Assembly: GCA_900291925.1 (NCBI GenBank)
Contig: UWYS01000015.1
Span: 310,001-374,000, forward strand
Direction of reading: 5' to 3'
DNA: 64,000 nucleotides
Source of the DNA: Thecaphora thlaspeos
Taxonomy: Eukaryota > Basidiomycota > Ustilaginomycetes > Urocystidales > Glomosporiaceae
The notes beneath the pieces are model-generated. The model was given only the letters and a program-made list of their open reading frames with translations, did not search any database and was not told the origin of the DNA. Made by a program: the position numbers and the translations under genes. Positions 1-12,000 of this stretch are shown piece after piece. How positions within the stretch are numbered: position 1 is the first letter of the stretch; the number at the start of each line of letters is the position of its first letter.

Positions 1-2195
1 CCAACGTGCCGCGGAAAAATGGACCCAATGCAGCTGGTCTGACCGAGGTTGAGGCACACACTGCTTTCGTCAAAGGCGCAGCGGCTGCGACGGATTCTGC
101 TGGCCTTCAGCGGAAAGGCTCTCGCTCTCAGGAATCACACGGCAGCAGCAGTGCCAGGCCCCGCGACCTTCTTTCGCAGGGTAGTTGGCAGAACGAGCCC
201 GCTGCGCCCGGCGGCGGCGGTGGATCTCCCAGGCCTGCACCGGCCTCGGTGCCGAGGTCGTTTTCGAGCCGCTACATTGTCGGAGACGACCCCCCACAGC
301 CGGCCGCATCGTCCTCGTCGACGCGACCATCGGAGCGTCGGCCATCAGACACCCGTCAGGAACCATCGCGGACAGACTCAACGTCGTCGCCGTCGAGGGA
401 AGCTGTCGCCCTTCCTGCTGCTGCTGGTGCCGCTGCTGCCACTCGCCGATACAGCAGCACAGCCGTGACGGGTCTCGGTCAAGGCAGCAGCGAAAGCGAC
501 CCGCCGCAGCAACGCCCGCAGCAGGCGTACTCGGAGTCGCTAGAGAGCGAAGCAGCGGCCAGCCTCGACCAAGGCAGTGGCGAAGACAGCTTCCTCGGCA
601 AGGAGTACGTGATGGTCGAGAAGCGCAATGTCGAGGTCAACGCGCTGGCCGACGAGCTGGCCGCCTCGCCGCTGCCGCCGCAGTCGGGCATGGCTCGCCG
701 CCCATCGAGACTAAGCCGCCTCAGCTCCGGCGTTACGGCCGCGGCAGTAGCAGCGGCGACCAACATCGGCGGCGGCGGCGGCGGTGGTCCGGCCGGTGGG
801 GACAGCAGCGTCACCACTCGATTCAGCTCGACTCCCCCCGGCGGTGTCTGGCCTTCGTCGGCGCCGTTTGCGCTGCCCCCCGGCGCAAGGCCCTCGTCCT
901 TCCCTCGACGCACTAGCCTCTCGTCCAGCGGCTCGCCCTCACCCCGCCTGACGACCCAGCCTATGCCGACGATCGAGAGCAACGGCGGCAGCACCAGCAT
1001 CGCCACCGGCAGCGGCGGGACCGCCTCGAGCAACACTGTGGCACGGCGCGACAGCTCGGGCATCTCGATCGCAGAGGAGCCGACTGTTGGCTCTCGGCCG
1101 ATCTATTCGGCCTCGCCGTCGTCGGGCAGCCCGTCGAGTGCCCTGGCGCGCGCCATCAGCATGGCCAGTCTGCGTCTGTTCGGCGTGCCGTCCGGCATGT
1201 CGCTCCGTGGCGCCGCCGCGCTAGTGCGTAGCCGGAGTAATCGAAGGACTTCCTATCTGCGCTCCGGCGAGCCCGCCGGCGACGGCGCAGAGGCTGGGCT
1301 CCTCGTGACGCTCGAGGATCTCGGCCAGAAGTCGTTTGTGCTGTCCGAGTTTGCCGACTCGAAGCTGGCCGCCTTCTTTCCCACCGGCCCGCATCAGTCG
1401 ACGCAGAACCTCGACTCGTCGTCGATGATGCAGCACGGCGTCGGCGGATCGTCGCCCGGCCGGGCCTACAGCTACGGCGGCGGCGGCGGCGATACGGGTG
1501 GCGTCAGCAGCAGCAGCCGGGCCAATCGGAGGACGAGCTCTGCCTCGTCGATCTCGTCGGCCTTCGATGCGTCGGCGGCTGAGACGGCGGCGGCCGAAGC
1601 GCTGGTGCTGTACGTCAAGTCGTTGTCGTTCCTCCAGCGCGGCATCAATGCGACCAAGGTCTTCCTCGAGGCGCGCTCGCGGCCCAACGCGCCGGCCGCG
1701 CCAAGCGCCGAGCTCAACGAGATAGTGCAGTGGCTGCGCGCTCGCTTCAACGAAGGGTATGACAAGGCCGATTTTGCGCGATCCAAGTGCGGCGAGATAC
1801 CGGAGAGCGCGCAGCACGTCGACCGGCTCATCTTTGACAAGGCGCTCGAGGTGGCGCGGGCGGCGGCGCTCGACGAGCTGGAGAATAATCACCAGGTCGA
1901 GGGGAGCGCGTGGGACGCCAACCACTGCCTGCTGGCCTACGAGACGGCCAACTCGATGCTGCGGGCGCTGCTGGACCCAGGCGAGGAGGGCATGGGCCTG
2001 AGCGACGGGAGCATCGGGACGATTGAAAAGTTTGTCAAGAGCATCAACAAGCGGTTGGTCGCGCTCCAGGGAAAGCTCGGCGGCGGCAGCAGCGGCAGCG
2101 CTGTCAACCATACAAGCTCGCCCGCCGGCGTCGCTGCAGCTGGGGTCGCCGCTGGTGGTGACAATCCGGCGGCAGCGGGCTCGCCGTCGCAGTGA
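1..2195 (+). CDS. ATG1: Autophagy-initiating Ser/Thr kinase Atg1, C-terminal part (cut by window edge)
   Basis: The frame is open from the left edge (codons from base 3) and ends at TGA 2193-2195, so about 730 residues are visible and the kinase domain lies outside. The segment KEYVMVEKR followed by VEVNALADEL (bases 600-660) is the conserved Atg1/ULK stretch; its YVMV core fits an Atg8-interacting motif. Bases about 1590-2070 encode the C-terminal helical domain (ALVLYVKSLSFLQRGI onwards) that in Atg1 binds Atg13 and membranes. Between them is Ser/Gly/Ala-rich linker. In the family this kinase starts autophagosome formation downstream of TORC1. No intron is needed in the visible part. The next gene, NIP7, converges on it. 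Confidence 0.93.
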   Translation, partial: NVPRKNGPNAAGLTEVEAHTAFVKGAAAATDSAGLQRKGSRSQESHGSSSARPRDLLSQGSWQNEPAAPGGGGGSPRPAPASVPRSFSSRYIVGDDPPQPAASSSSTRPSERRPSDTRQEPSRTDSTSSPSREAVALPAAAGAAAATRRYSSTAVTGLGQGSSESDPPQQRPQQAYSESLESEAAASLDQGSGEDSFLGKEYVMVEKRNVEVNALADELAASPLPPQSGMARRPSRLSRLSSGVTAAAVAAATNIGGGGGGGPAGGDSSVTTRFSSTPPGGVWPSSAPFALPPGARPSSFPRRTSLSSSGSPSPRLTTQPMPTIESNGGSTSIATGSGGTASSNTVARRDSSGISIAEEPTVGSRPIYSASPSSGSPSSALARAISMASLRLFGVPSGMSLRGAAALVRSRSNRRTSYLRSGEPAGDGAEAGLLVTLEDLGQKSFVLSEFADSKLAAFFPTGPHQSTQNLDSSSMMQHGVGGSSPGRAYSYGGGGGDTGGVSSSSRANRRTSSASSISSAFDASAAETAAAEALVLYVKSLSFLQRGINATKVFLEARSRPNAPAAPSAELNEIVQWLRARFNEGYDKADFARSKCGEIPESAQHVDRLIFDKALEVARAAALDELENNHQVEGSAWDANHCLLAYETANSMLRALLDPGEEGMGLSDGSIGTIEKFVKSINKRLVALQGKLGGGSSGSAVNHTSSPAGVAAAGVAAGGDNPAAAGSPSQ

Positions 2196-2617
2196 CAATG
2201 GCGGCAGCAGCGTCGACGCACCACGCTGAACCAACAATGTCAAGGTAGTTATGTTGCGGTCTTTATCGTCGTCGTTGTAGTAGTCGTGTCTATAATATCT
2301 TGGCCTCCCAAGGCGCCTTTGCGCCTGTCTGTTAATCTCGATCGTTGCGTCTCGCCTCTCCCGTCGATCCCCTGTATCCTCTCGCTTCGACCCACCCCTT
2401 GTTGTACAATAGCATAGCACCGCAAGCGTCCGTCTCTTTTGTCTGTCTGTCTGGCTAACTGGCTGACTGGCTGTCATGAGGAACCTGGATCGTTGGCTGT
2501 GGACGTCGCGCTAGCGAGGATAGAAGAGGTGTGTGGGGGGATGTTTAAAGTACAAGTTGCAAGAGAGAAAGGCTGGAAGTGAAGTGAAGCGGCAATCGTG
2601 ATTGGGGGCGAAGTGGG
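2196..2617. other. Intergenic, convergent 3' ends of ATG1 and NIP7
   Basis: Holds the two 3' untranslated regions. No conserved reading frame or RNA gene is visible. Confidence 0.6.
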
Positions 2618-3291
2618 TTAGAAGAGAGTATCTTCGTCGCGGAGGTATTCTCCGACGTCGGCCTGATGAAAGACGATGATAGAGGTAGGGTTTAGCTTGC
2701 GTGTGTCTACTGTCGATCTTGCCGTTACACCGAAGCCCTGCGGAGGGAAGGAAGGGGGGAGGGATGAGACAGAGAGGAGTCAGTGTTGACGCTGCTTCTG
2801 TTCGAAGTGGATCGGAGGCTTTTGTCCCTCTGCTTTGAGCGGAGGGAGGGAGGGAAGGGTCAACTCACCAGTGGGTTGCCACTCATGCTCAACACGACGA
2901 CACCGGCGTGTTCGGGTGTATCGTCTGTGATCCTGCCCAAATGAGCCTTTACAACGTGATTACCGTAGAGGAAGGGGAGTTCACCGTTGGGCTTGATCCA
3001 GACCTTGTACCTAGCATACTGCGCTACGAAATCGAGCGCGGTAATGTGCAAGCGGAACTTGCCCGTCCTGCTAAACTTGCCAAGACACGTCCCGAGCGAG
3101 ATGAGGTTGGGACGAGCAATGGAAATGGCGAGACGCATGTTGGCCTCGGATACGTAGAAGACCTTGTCGCGGTGGAGACGAAGGACGTGTGGATGCTCAG
3201 GTCGATCGATGAGGTGCACTAGGTTCTTGCCGATGTAGTTGGCCAGCTTTTCAAAGACCGTCTTGGTCTCTTCTTCGGTGAGGGGACGCAT
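2618..3291 (-). CDS. NIP7: 60S ribosome biogenesis factor Nip7
   Basis: Two exons: 3291-2869 and 2737-2618 (stop TAA 2620-2618), giving 180 aa, the usual Nip7 length. The start [10 protein letters not shown] is the canonical Nip7 N-terminus; [15 protein letters not shown] and [12 protein letters not shown] lead into the PUA domain. The intron (2868-2738) has donor GTGAGT and acceptor CAG. Exon 2 restores [17 protein letters not shown] and ends [11 protein letters not shown]. Without splicing the frame would end wrongly after NPLVS. Nip7 is needed for 27S pre-rRNA processing and 60S assembly in the nucleolus. It is transcribed divergently from UTP14, another pre-rRNA processing gene. Confidence 0.96.
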
Positions 3292-3990
3292 GGCCTAGGA
3301 AGGAGAGGGTTGGAAGAGGGCGGGAAGCGCGGACGGGTGCGCCTCGAGCGGCGGGAGCGGCAGAAGCGAGAGTGGGGGCGGAGGCGGAGGTGAGGTAGGA
3401 AGCTATACAAGGAGACGACTAGCTGGTGCTCGAAAGAAGTGGCGTGGTGGGTGGTGGCGGTAATGGTGATGGTGATGGAGATGGTGGTGGCTGGCTGGCT
3501 GTAGCGCCAAAGACGCAGCTCTTGCGCTGCACTCTCTTTCTTTCCCAAAAACAAAAACAAAAACGTAAACGTCACGTGAAGGCGGAGAGCCGTGGCTGAA
3601 TAAAGTGAATTTCCCCTTTGCCGCTGGGCCTTGCCTGCATCAAGGGAGACTCTTGATGCAGCCCACACGCCACCGCTTGGGCTTGGTTGTTGTCCGGGTT
3701 CCGCGCCTCTGGAAAGGAAAAACAAAAACAAAAACAAGATAATAAAAGAACACAAATTCAACAAGAGAGCGAGAGCAGGGCGGGCGAAGAAAACCGCGAG
3801 CGTTTAGGCCGCTGCAGCTCCCACTCACCTCGTCCATGGCAACCAGCGACACTCATCAACGCCACCACCACCACCCTTCCTCTCCCGCCGCACTCGCCTC
3901 TACAAATACACACGCCCATCCCACAGCACAGAAGGCACACGCCAACACACGCGTCCTCGCACAGCTCCCTCATCACCCGCCCCCGCGACA
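3292..3990. promoter_or_regulatory. Divergent promoter NIP7 / UTP14
   Basis: About 700 bases between two start codons of ribosome-biogenesis genes. Visible elements are a CACGTG E-box (3573-3578) and two A-rich ACAAAAACAAAAAC tracts (about 3547-3564 and 3718-3737). Shared control of the pair is inferred from the arrangement. Confidence 0.6.
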
Positions 3991-6900
3991 ATGGCACGAT
4001 CCGCCGGCCGCAGCGGCGCCGGAGGGCGCAAGGCGGGCTCCAACCCCGCCACCACCACCTCTTCCTCCTCCAGGCGCAAGGACAACGCCGCATCCAACTC
4101 TTCACAGCCCTCCAATCGCAAGCGCAGTCAACAGGCCTCCAAAGCTCCCACCAACATTGCAGATGTTTACGACTACGCCGTCTCCCAGACCACCAACTCC
4201 GCCGCAAAGAACAAGGGCGCTCGACTCGCCAGAAGAGCCCTCGCCGGCATCAATCGCAGCGACGATGACGACGACGACGACGACGACGACATCAGGCAGC
4301 AGAATAAGCGCTCCAACAAGGGCAAGTGCCACGCCAACAATGACTCGGACCAAGACGAGGATGAGGAGCTCGACAGCGACAGCGAAGACGGCAGGATGCG
4401 TTCCATCGGCCCAAAAGTGTTCGACTCCGACGACGAGCTAAACGCTGGCATAGAGGGAGAGGACGAAGAGATTGACAGCGACGAAGCCTTCGGAGAGAGC
4501 GACGAGGAAAAGTATGGCGACTTCAAGTTTGCCAGCGACTCGCGCAAAAAGGAAAAGTCAAAGAGCAAGAGCAAGCCCCAGGCCAAGGGCAAGTCTAGGG
4601 ACGTCGACCTCGACGAGGACGAGGACGAGATGCACGGCGAGATGATGGACCTCAGCCGCATGCTCGAGTCAGGCTCCGACGATGACGACGACGGCGACGA
4701 CGAGTCCGCCAGCGATGACGAAGACGACGACGACCAAGAGGCGGACGACAAGCTGCGCAAGCACATCGACTCGCTTGCCAGCCAGTCGAACGGCAAGCGA
4801 TCCTCCGCTTCCGACTCCGACGAAGAGGCCGACGCCGCCGCTCCGTCCACCAAGCGTTCTCGCCGCGTCCTCAACGAGCGGACGGAAGCTGTGCCCGAGG
4901 GCGAGTTCGCCACTACCGGATCGTCCGGCGGCGCCGCCCTGCGCCTCGAGGATTTCCTCGACCCGCTCAACGGCCAAATCGACTTTGCTGGCGTCCGCAA
5001 GAGCACAAAGGCGCTCGAGGTACCGCGTGCGCAGCAGCTCAAGGCGCAGGTCGCCTCGCAGCGCGGCGGAGGCGCCCTCTCGGCCCCGCTGCCCGCTGTG
5101 CTGCAGGATAAGCTGGACCGACAGGCAGCCTACAGCATCACCAAGGACGAGATCCAGGGATGGGCGCCCACCATCAAGCAGATCCGCGAGGCCGACCACC
5201 TCTCCTTCCCGCTTCAGAAGCCGCAGACGACCCAGCCTTCGACCGCCGGCCTGGTGGCCAGCTTCCAACCCTCCAACGAGCTCGAGACCGAGATCGCCGG
5301 GATGCTCGAGATGGGCGGGATGACGGAAAAGCAGCTGGCCGAGCAGGAGGACCTGGCAATGAATCGCCTCGATCCGGAGGAGATCAAGGCGCGTCGCGCC
5401 GAGCTGCGGCGCATGCGCGACCTGATGTTCCGCGCCGAGCAGAAGGCCAAGCGCGTCAAGAAGATCAAGTCCAAGGCCTACCGCAAGGTGCACCGCAAGG
5501 AGCGCGAGCGTCTGCAGGAAAAGATGCGCGAGCTCGGCATCGGACCCAACGGTGAGGAGATCGGCCTCGAGGACTCGGACGGAGAGAAGGGGGACCGCAT
5601 GCGCGCCGAGCGCGACCGGGCGATGGAGAGGGCGACACTCAAGCACAAGAACACCAGCAAGTGGGCGAAGCACATCCTCAACAATCGCCACGGCGTCGAG
5701 GGCAAGGACGCGCGTGACGCGATCGAGGAGCAGCTCCGACGCGGCGAGCAGCTGCGCCGCCGCATCCAGGCCAAGGGTAGCGATGACGGACGCGACTCGC
5801 AGTCCGACGACGATGACGATGACTACGACGAGCAGGACGACGAGCAGGCCATCCAGGCCAAGGCGTTTGACGAGCTGGCGACGCTCGAGGCCAAGGAGGA
5901 GGCGAGGCGCGAGCGCGACGAGGCCGAGATGGAGCGCCTCGGCGGCAAGAAGGGCGTCTACAACATGAAGTTCATGAAGGACGCGCGCGAACGCCAGGCA
6001 AAGGACGTGCGCGGGCTGGTGGACGAGTTCAAGGACGAGATGGCCGGCCTCGTCGGCGGCGACGACGATGACGACGAGGGCGGCGCTTCCGCCGCTGCGA
6101 CGTTCGTCGGAGGCAACGGGGGACGGGCGATGTACGGCACGGGCGCCATCCAGACGACGGCGCCGGCTGCCGGGCCGAGCGAGGTGGTCGCAGAGTCTGA
6201 CTCTGGCCTGTCGTCGCGCAAGGCCAAGAAGGCCGGCGCCGCTTCTGCCGCTGCGCCAGTCGAGATCGGCGGCTCGGCGACCAAGGGCGGCATGCGCAAG
6301 GTGCAGGCTGGCATCTCGAACGGCACCGCATCGGCGGCCTCGACAGTCTCGATCAACCCGTTCACCATTGCTGCCTCGTCGTCGACGGATGCCCTGAACC
6401 CCTGGCTCGTCTCGGACGGCAAGAGCGGTTCCGGCGCCCTCTCGTCAAAGAAGAACGCCATCCTCGTCGGTAAAGGCTTCAACGTCGAAGCCAAGGCCTC
6501 GTCGCACATCCGCAAGGACAAGGCTCGCGGCTGGGAAGCGACGGAAGCTCGTCGCGAAGACGAAGAAGTGGAGATCGACCTCTCTGCGCGTCTCGACCAA
6601 CGCAAGCCTTCCCACTCGCACACCCACTCCCGATCCCACGATGACGACGATGACGACGACGACGAGAGTGTCGACGAACCGACACCCATCAACCCATCTT
6701 CTCGCTATCCGAGCGCCTTTCAACAACGCGATCTCGTCTCGCAAGCCTTTGCGGGCGACGACGTGCAGACAGCCTTTACCGCCGAGAAAAAGGCTCTGAT
6801 CGAATCGGAAGCTCCCAAGGAGATCGACACCACCCTGCCCGGCTGGGGTGCATGGGGCGGTAAAGGCGTGAAGACCAAAAAGAAACGAAACGCCATCGTC

Positions 6901-7288
6901 ACGCTTCCCGGCCTGGAAGCTGGACAGAGGAAGGACGCAGGAATGGCCAACGTAGTCATCAACGAGAAGAAGGACAAGAAGGCCGAAGCGTTTCGCGTCA
7001 AGGACCTGCCGAGACCTTTTACCAGTCGAGCGCAGTACGAGATGGCCATGCGCAATCCGCTTGGACCAGAGTGGAATACGAGGATAGAACATCAGAGACT
7101 TAATATGCCCAGAGTGACGAAGAAGTTGGGCAAGGTCATCAAGCCTATTGGTGAGTTTGCGCGCACGTTTTTCGCGCGCCGAGGACGCCTGGTCGTGGAG
7201 ACGGATGGTAGGAGATGATGATACTGACTTCTCCTCTTGTCACTTGTCATACCCCATGCCTGCGATGTCGACAGAGCGCAAGTTCTAG
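3991..7288 (+). CDS. UTP14: U3 snoRNP (SSU processome) protein Utp14
   Basis: Exons 3991-7150 and 7275-7288, total 1057 aa. The long exon carries acidic Asp/Ser runs typical of nucleolar proteins, then the Utp14 core: LEDFLDPLNGQIDF, TLKHKNTSKWAKHIL, the PGWGAWGG motif and NMPRVTKKLGKVIKPI near the end. The last exon is only 14 bases and gives the tail ERKF and stop TAG 7286-7288; donor GTGAGT at 7151, acceptor ACAG at 7271-7274. Reading through the donor would add a non-homologous tail instead. Utp14 activates the helicase Dhr1 for U3 release during 18S rRNA maturation. The start has an upstream pyrimidine/CA-rich leader. Confidence 0.95.
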
Positions 7289-7454
7289 ACGAAACGTCCT
7301 CGTTCTCCGTCGCGCGTTTCCCTATTTCCTCTTTTCTTCTGTCGCTGCACACACCACACCGAGCTGTCTCTTTATAACATATCCATTCAGTCCATTGCGG
7401 ACGGGGTACAAAACTTGCGAGTCCACGCGACATCTGCGATCCCCTAGCCTTCTA

Positions 7455-8681
7455 TCAAATGCTGCCCTCACGCTGGCGTCCCTCGTCGTCGGTGTCGCCA
7501 CGCAAGAGCGGCTGTCTCTCCATTCCCCTTTCTGCATCTTGGCGAGGGGAAGAGGAGGAAAAGAGAAAGGAAAACGTTCCCTGTCCGCTGTTCGTCGACG
7601 AAGAGGGATAGATGAGGTAGTGTTGTACCATCAAGATGACATCGTACGCTATCGAGAGGAGTGATAGACCGCTGTTTTCCATGCGGTTGTGGTGGAGTAC
7701 AAGAGATCGTAAAGATGGAGGATGTGTCATGGAAAGTTCCTTGTTTCAGATCCGAGGGGGAGGGGAAAAGGTTCCCCCCTCGTGTTGAGATCAAGGGAGG
7801 GAAAAGAGAAAGGACTGGAATCGCACTACTCACAGTTTGCCAATATCGCCAATAGCGCCCTTCCAATCTCCACCCATCCTCACGGCATCCAGCACGAGTT
7901 GAGCCAAACTCAACACGCCTCCACTCGCATCTAGCAGTACGTTCTCGACGTTGAAACCCTTTGTACTCTTTCGGGTATAGTTGAGTCGAATCTGGGGTAG
8001 GTACTTTACCAGGGTGACTGCCAATTTGATGTAAGCGAGGATATCAACGAAGAGAAGCGGTTGGATGGATCCGATATTGAGTAGACCGAGCGACAAAATG
8101 AGCACGGTAAGAGCCGCGACGAGGAATAGGTTGGCAGGTCTCGAAACGCGTTCGCCACCATCTATTGAGGCTTGTTGCGTCTCTTCTGCTGCGATGGCCT
8201 CGTATCGATTGCTAGGTCTTGATCGTGGGACGGGAGGTAAGGTAGGCGGAGTTCGGTACTTGCACCACTGTCCCACCGTCACTGCACTGATAAGGGCAGC
8301 ATGGACGGAAAAGGCAGCATCGTTCCACTGTACTACGTTCTCGCTACCCCACTTGTCCCGATACTCTTGTTGAATGACAGGAAAGACGAGGAAGAGAAGG
8401 TTGTATAGTGCGTAACTGCTGTGTCCCAGTAGGTTGAGAAGCAGGTAGTCAAATGACAGACCGCGTACCGACTTGTGGACATGGTTCGTGATCACCTGCG
8501 GGTAGAAGGAGAGAGACCATAGTAGTGTGTATGTCCATCCCAATAGGCGGGATAGGTGCGAGAGTAGGAGAGTAGATGGTGGAGAGAGCATAGCGTGTCG
8601 CGTGGTGAGGGGGTAGATGGTGGTGGTGGTGGCGGTTATGTGAGAAGGAAGAGAGCGAGGAGAGGGGCCGTTGGGGGCCAT
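7455..8681 (-). CDS. ERS1: Cystinosin-type lysosomal/vacuolar cystine transporter (PQ-loop)
   Basis: Exons 8681-7834 and 7671-7455, 354 aa. The first ATG is at 8681; the frame is open a little further upstream but without an ATG. Two PQ-loop repeats are clear: GWTYTLLWSLSFYPQ (PQ at 61-62) and IKLAVTLVKYLPQ (PQ at 229-230), followed by NVLLDASGG, which carries the Asp conserved in cystinosins. The intron (7833-7672) joins GDIGKL to GLSLLSIAYDV and the QHYLIYP end of the last helix. The cytosolic tail contains ERQPLL, which fits an acidic dileucine vacuolar sorting signal; human cystinosin uses a tyrosine-type GYDQL tail instead. Expected role: proton-driven cystine export from the vacuole. 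It converges with UTP14. Confidence 0.93.
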
Positions 8682-9062
8682 GGAGAATAACGGATGTGGA
8701 GAGAAGGCCAAAATAATATGCGTGCAGGGCCCTTACGCCATCAGGGCCGAGGCAAGAAAGCGCCACCTGCGCGGGCGGGGCCAGCAAGGGCTACGAAAAT
8801 GTAATTGCAAACGAAATGCATGGGAAATCCATAACCAAAGAAGGAAAAAAATGCCAGGCAGCAGATAGACGAATCCCCGCCCTGATGAGGTATGTAGTAC
8901 AATGCTGCGCAGCTCAAGGCATGGCATCAACCATATACGCAACAAGAAACATAGAAAGGCCATGCAAATGACGACACTACAGAAACATGGTCGAGGCCCG
9001 GGATACAAGAGCGAAGCAGGCGCCACAAGATGCCTCGCGGGCGCCGCTCACCCCATCTCCAT
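8682..9062. other. Intergenic: ERS1 leader and RhoGAP 3' end
   Basis: Short spacer in a head-to-tail pair on the minus strand. No gene seen. Confidence 0.55.
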
Positions 9063-12000
9063 CTAGCCAGCATGCTGCTCAAACAGCCTCCATCGATCAT
9101 GGATGCTGACCGGCCCTTTGTCGAGATACCGCTCAATGTCCGACCGCACGTCCTCCCTGCCGTCGGCGCGCTCCAGCGACTTTCCAAATGCCGCCGCGTC
9201 CCTCTCGATCCGCTTCTCGTCGATGGCCGCGTCCACCTCCTCGGCGAACGCGGCGACGGCCGCCAGGCTGCGCAAAGAGTGCGTCATCGGCGTATCGTGC
9301 GTCGCCACAGAGGATGACGCCTGCGTCGACACCGTGTTCGTCGAGCACGACGACGAGACCATCCAAGCCTGTTTCGTCACATCGCCACCCCGACCTTCAT
9401 CGATCGACGGCGTCGACTTTTTGGCAATATTCAGTGGTCGCGTCGAGGTCGAGGCGGCGCCGCCACCACCGCTACCTTCGTGAGAGGCCTCGCGGCTGCG
9501 CTCGGCGCCGGAAGAGCCCTTCGACGACCCGCGTGCGTGCTTGCCGCCCATCGCTACGAATCCTTCCAGCCCTGCCACCGAGGCCTTGCGACGCTCGCGG
9601 CCGGCGAAAAACGACACCTGGCTGCTCGTCGGAGGTCGCGGTCGATCGAGCGCGCCGCTCATCGAGGGCGCGTAGTGACGGTGCGCGGTCGGCGTCGTCT
9701 CCGAGGACCCAGCATGATCGCCGTCCACGCTTGCGCCGCTGGCGTTCGTCGTCGACGAGGTCAACGACGGGTTGGTCTGCCGATGCGACCAGATCGGATG
9801 TGGAGAGCTGCCCCTGGAGGCGAGAATAGGAATCGACGAGCCGGCGCCGGCCGTACCGCTCGGGCTCCTGAGCAGCGTCCGGTCCGACTGCGACTGGCCG
9901 AAGCGATAAATGTGCATGACGTCCGGCGTCGCCGCTTCGCCGCGCAGCTTGGCGTAGTAGCGTGCGATCGGCGGTCCATTGTCCTCGTCCTCTTCCTCGT
10001 CGATCGCGTTGCGGCCCGGCGTTTCTTGGGTCCCGATCGCTGTCGACGCGGAACGCGAGAGTATCATCGATCCAGGCGTGCGACGAGGCGAGGCCAAAGG
10101 GCTGCTGTTGTCGAGGTTGAGTCCGCCGTACCGAGAGGCTGCCTGACGGACACGACCATTCGTTGTCGGCGAGGTAGACCCAGATCCTAGGCCGAACAGG
10201 TCCCGCCGCCTCGTGCCCACTTCGTCAAAGTGTCCCAGCGAGGTGCTGGGCCGTTCGCAGAGGGTAGCTCGGGGATCGTCTTGCGGCGGCGGCGCCCTGA
10301 CCGGCGAGGCCAGCGTCTCGAACTGGTCCAACTGCGGGGTTCGGCCGGCCGAGCTGGCATTGGATGCTTTGCTTTGGTGGCCCCGCACCCAGCTCGGCTT
10401 GCTGGACGCCGTGGTTGGCGAAGCGTCGGTGGCACTGCCCCGTCGATCGGACCTCAACACCCCGCCGCTCAGCAGGCTCGCGATGCTCGCCGTCGAAGAC
10501 CGCTTGCGCACGCGCCGCGGGAGCTTGCTCGGCGTCTCCAGCTGCGCCTTCGACCGCGCTGCGACCATGGCGACGTCGACCGTGTCTGCGCGGAGGCTCA
10601 CATCGGCGGTGTCCGACACTGCGATGCGCTGGAGGTGGGCAGGCCGGTCTGGAAGGGGGGGCTTCTGCTTGTGAAAGACGGCGTCCAGCTCCGGATCGGG
10701 AGCAGGGCCGGGGGCGATGAAAATGTCTGCGCGAAACTCGACGATCAGCCTCAGCATCACCACCGAAAGCGACAACGTCGGGGCCAGCACCAAGCAAAGG
10801 TTGTTTAGGGGCTGCGTTGCGTTGTGAAAGCGGAAAACGAGGAGAGCGGGAAGAGCGATGGAATGAGAACAGTAGCACGGATCTTGTCAGCATTTGCACA
10901 CCTTGGCCCCTCAGACGATGACCGCATAGGCCGAGAGTCGGAGCACAGAAGAGAGGCGCCGGTCATACTCACCATCTTTGTCTGTACAGCCACCTTGGGA
11001 TCCGACAGCCAGCCGAGATGATCGCAGAGCTCGCGGAGAAGGTACCAGTTGACGCAGGGTATCGCGCCGATGACGGGTACCAGGTGCTTGGAGACCAACT
11101 CGCTGTTGACGCCATCGACGCCGCTGCCGCTGGTGGTGGCGACCTCTCTCGGTGCGGCCGCGCCGGCGTTGGTCGAGCCATTAGATGAGCCTAGCAGCGC
11201 CATCGCTCCGTGGTCGAATGCCTTGGCGCAGCTCGCCGGGATCAAGCTGTCTGGCAGCTCTCGCAAATAGCTCTTGAGAACGCTGCAGACGCTGTTGATG
11301 TCGAGATCTGCTGGACCGATCTGCTCCAGGCAGATATCGGCCATCTGGTCGTCAAAGACGCTCCGCAGCTTGGCAGTGTGGCTGCTGCGTCCGCTCAGCC
11401 GGTAAATGCCCTCCTCCTGCGGGCCCCACCTCTCCAGGCTCTCGATGCAGCGCACCACGATTCCGGGCAGGTAGAAGGCGCGCGCCTCTTCCCTGCTGGC
11501 CGGGACCTTGCCCGCAACGCTTTGCCTGTTGCGCGATGTCCTCTGGTTCGAGGAAGCGGAGGAGTCGTCGAGGAAGTTCATGTTGACGCTGAAGTCGGTT
11601 CCTAGGTCGGGAATTGACAGCCGCGTGCCAGAGGGAGACCGTACGTGTGTTTGACCGTGCTCGGGCTCCAGCAGCCGCGACCTCAGCACCGCATCGCGGA
11701 GCGGCACGCCGAACAGATGGCCCTGAGGCGCCCCGTCGCCGCCGTTCGCCCTCACTCCGGACACGCGCGCCGCAAGTGCAGCCTGATGGCGGCGCGGGGA
11801 CACTCCCGGAAGGCCAATAGCACCTCCGCTTCCCTCTTGCTGCAGGGCTGCGAGCCATTGCCGAGTGGCCGCATTATCGACCTGGCTGTCCAATGATGAT
11901 GGCTTGGCAGCCGAACGGCCGCCACCTTTGTCGACCCGCACCGGTATAGCGCTCCTCGACGTTGATCCTGATGCCGAGCCCGCTCCTCCTGTCGCCGAGC

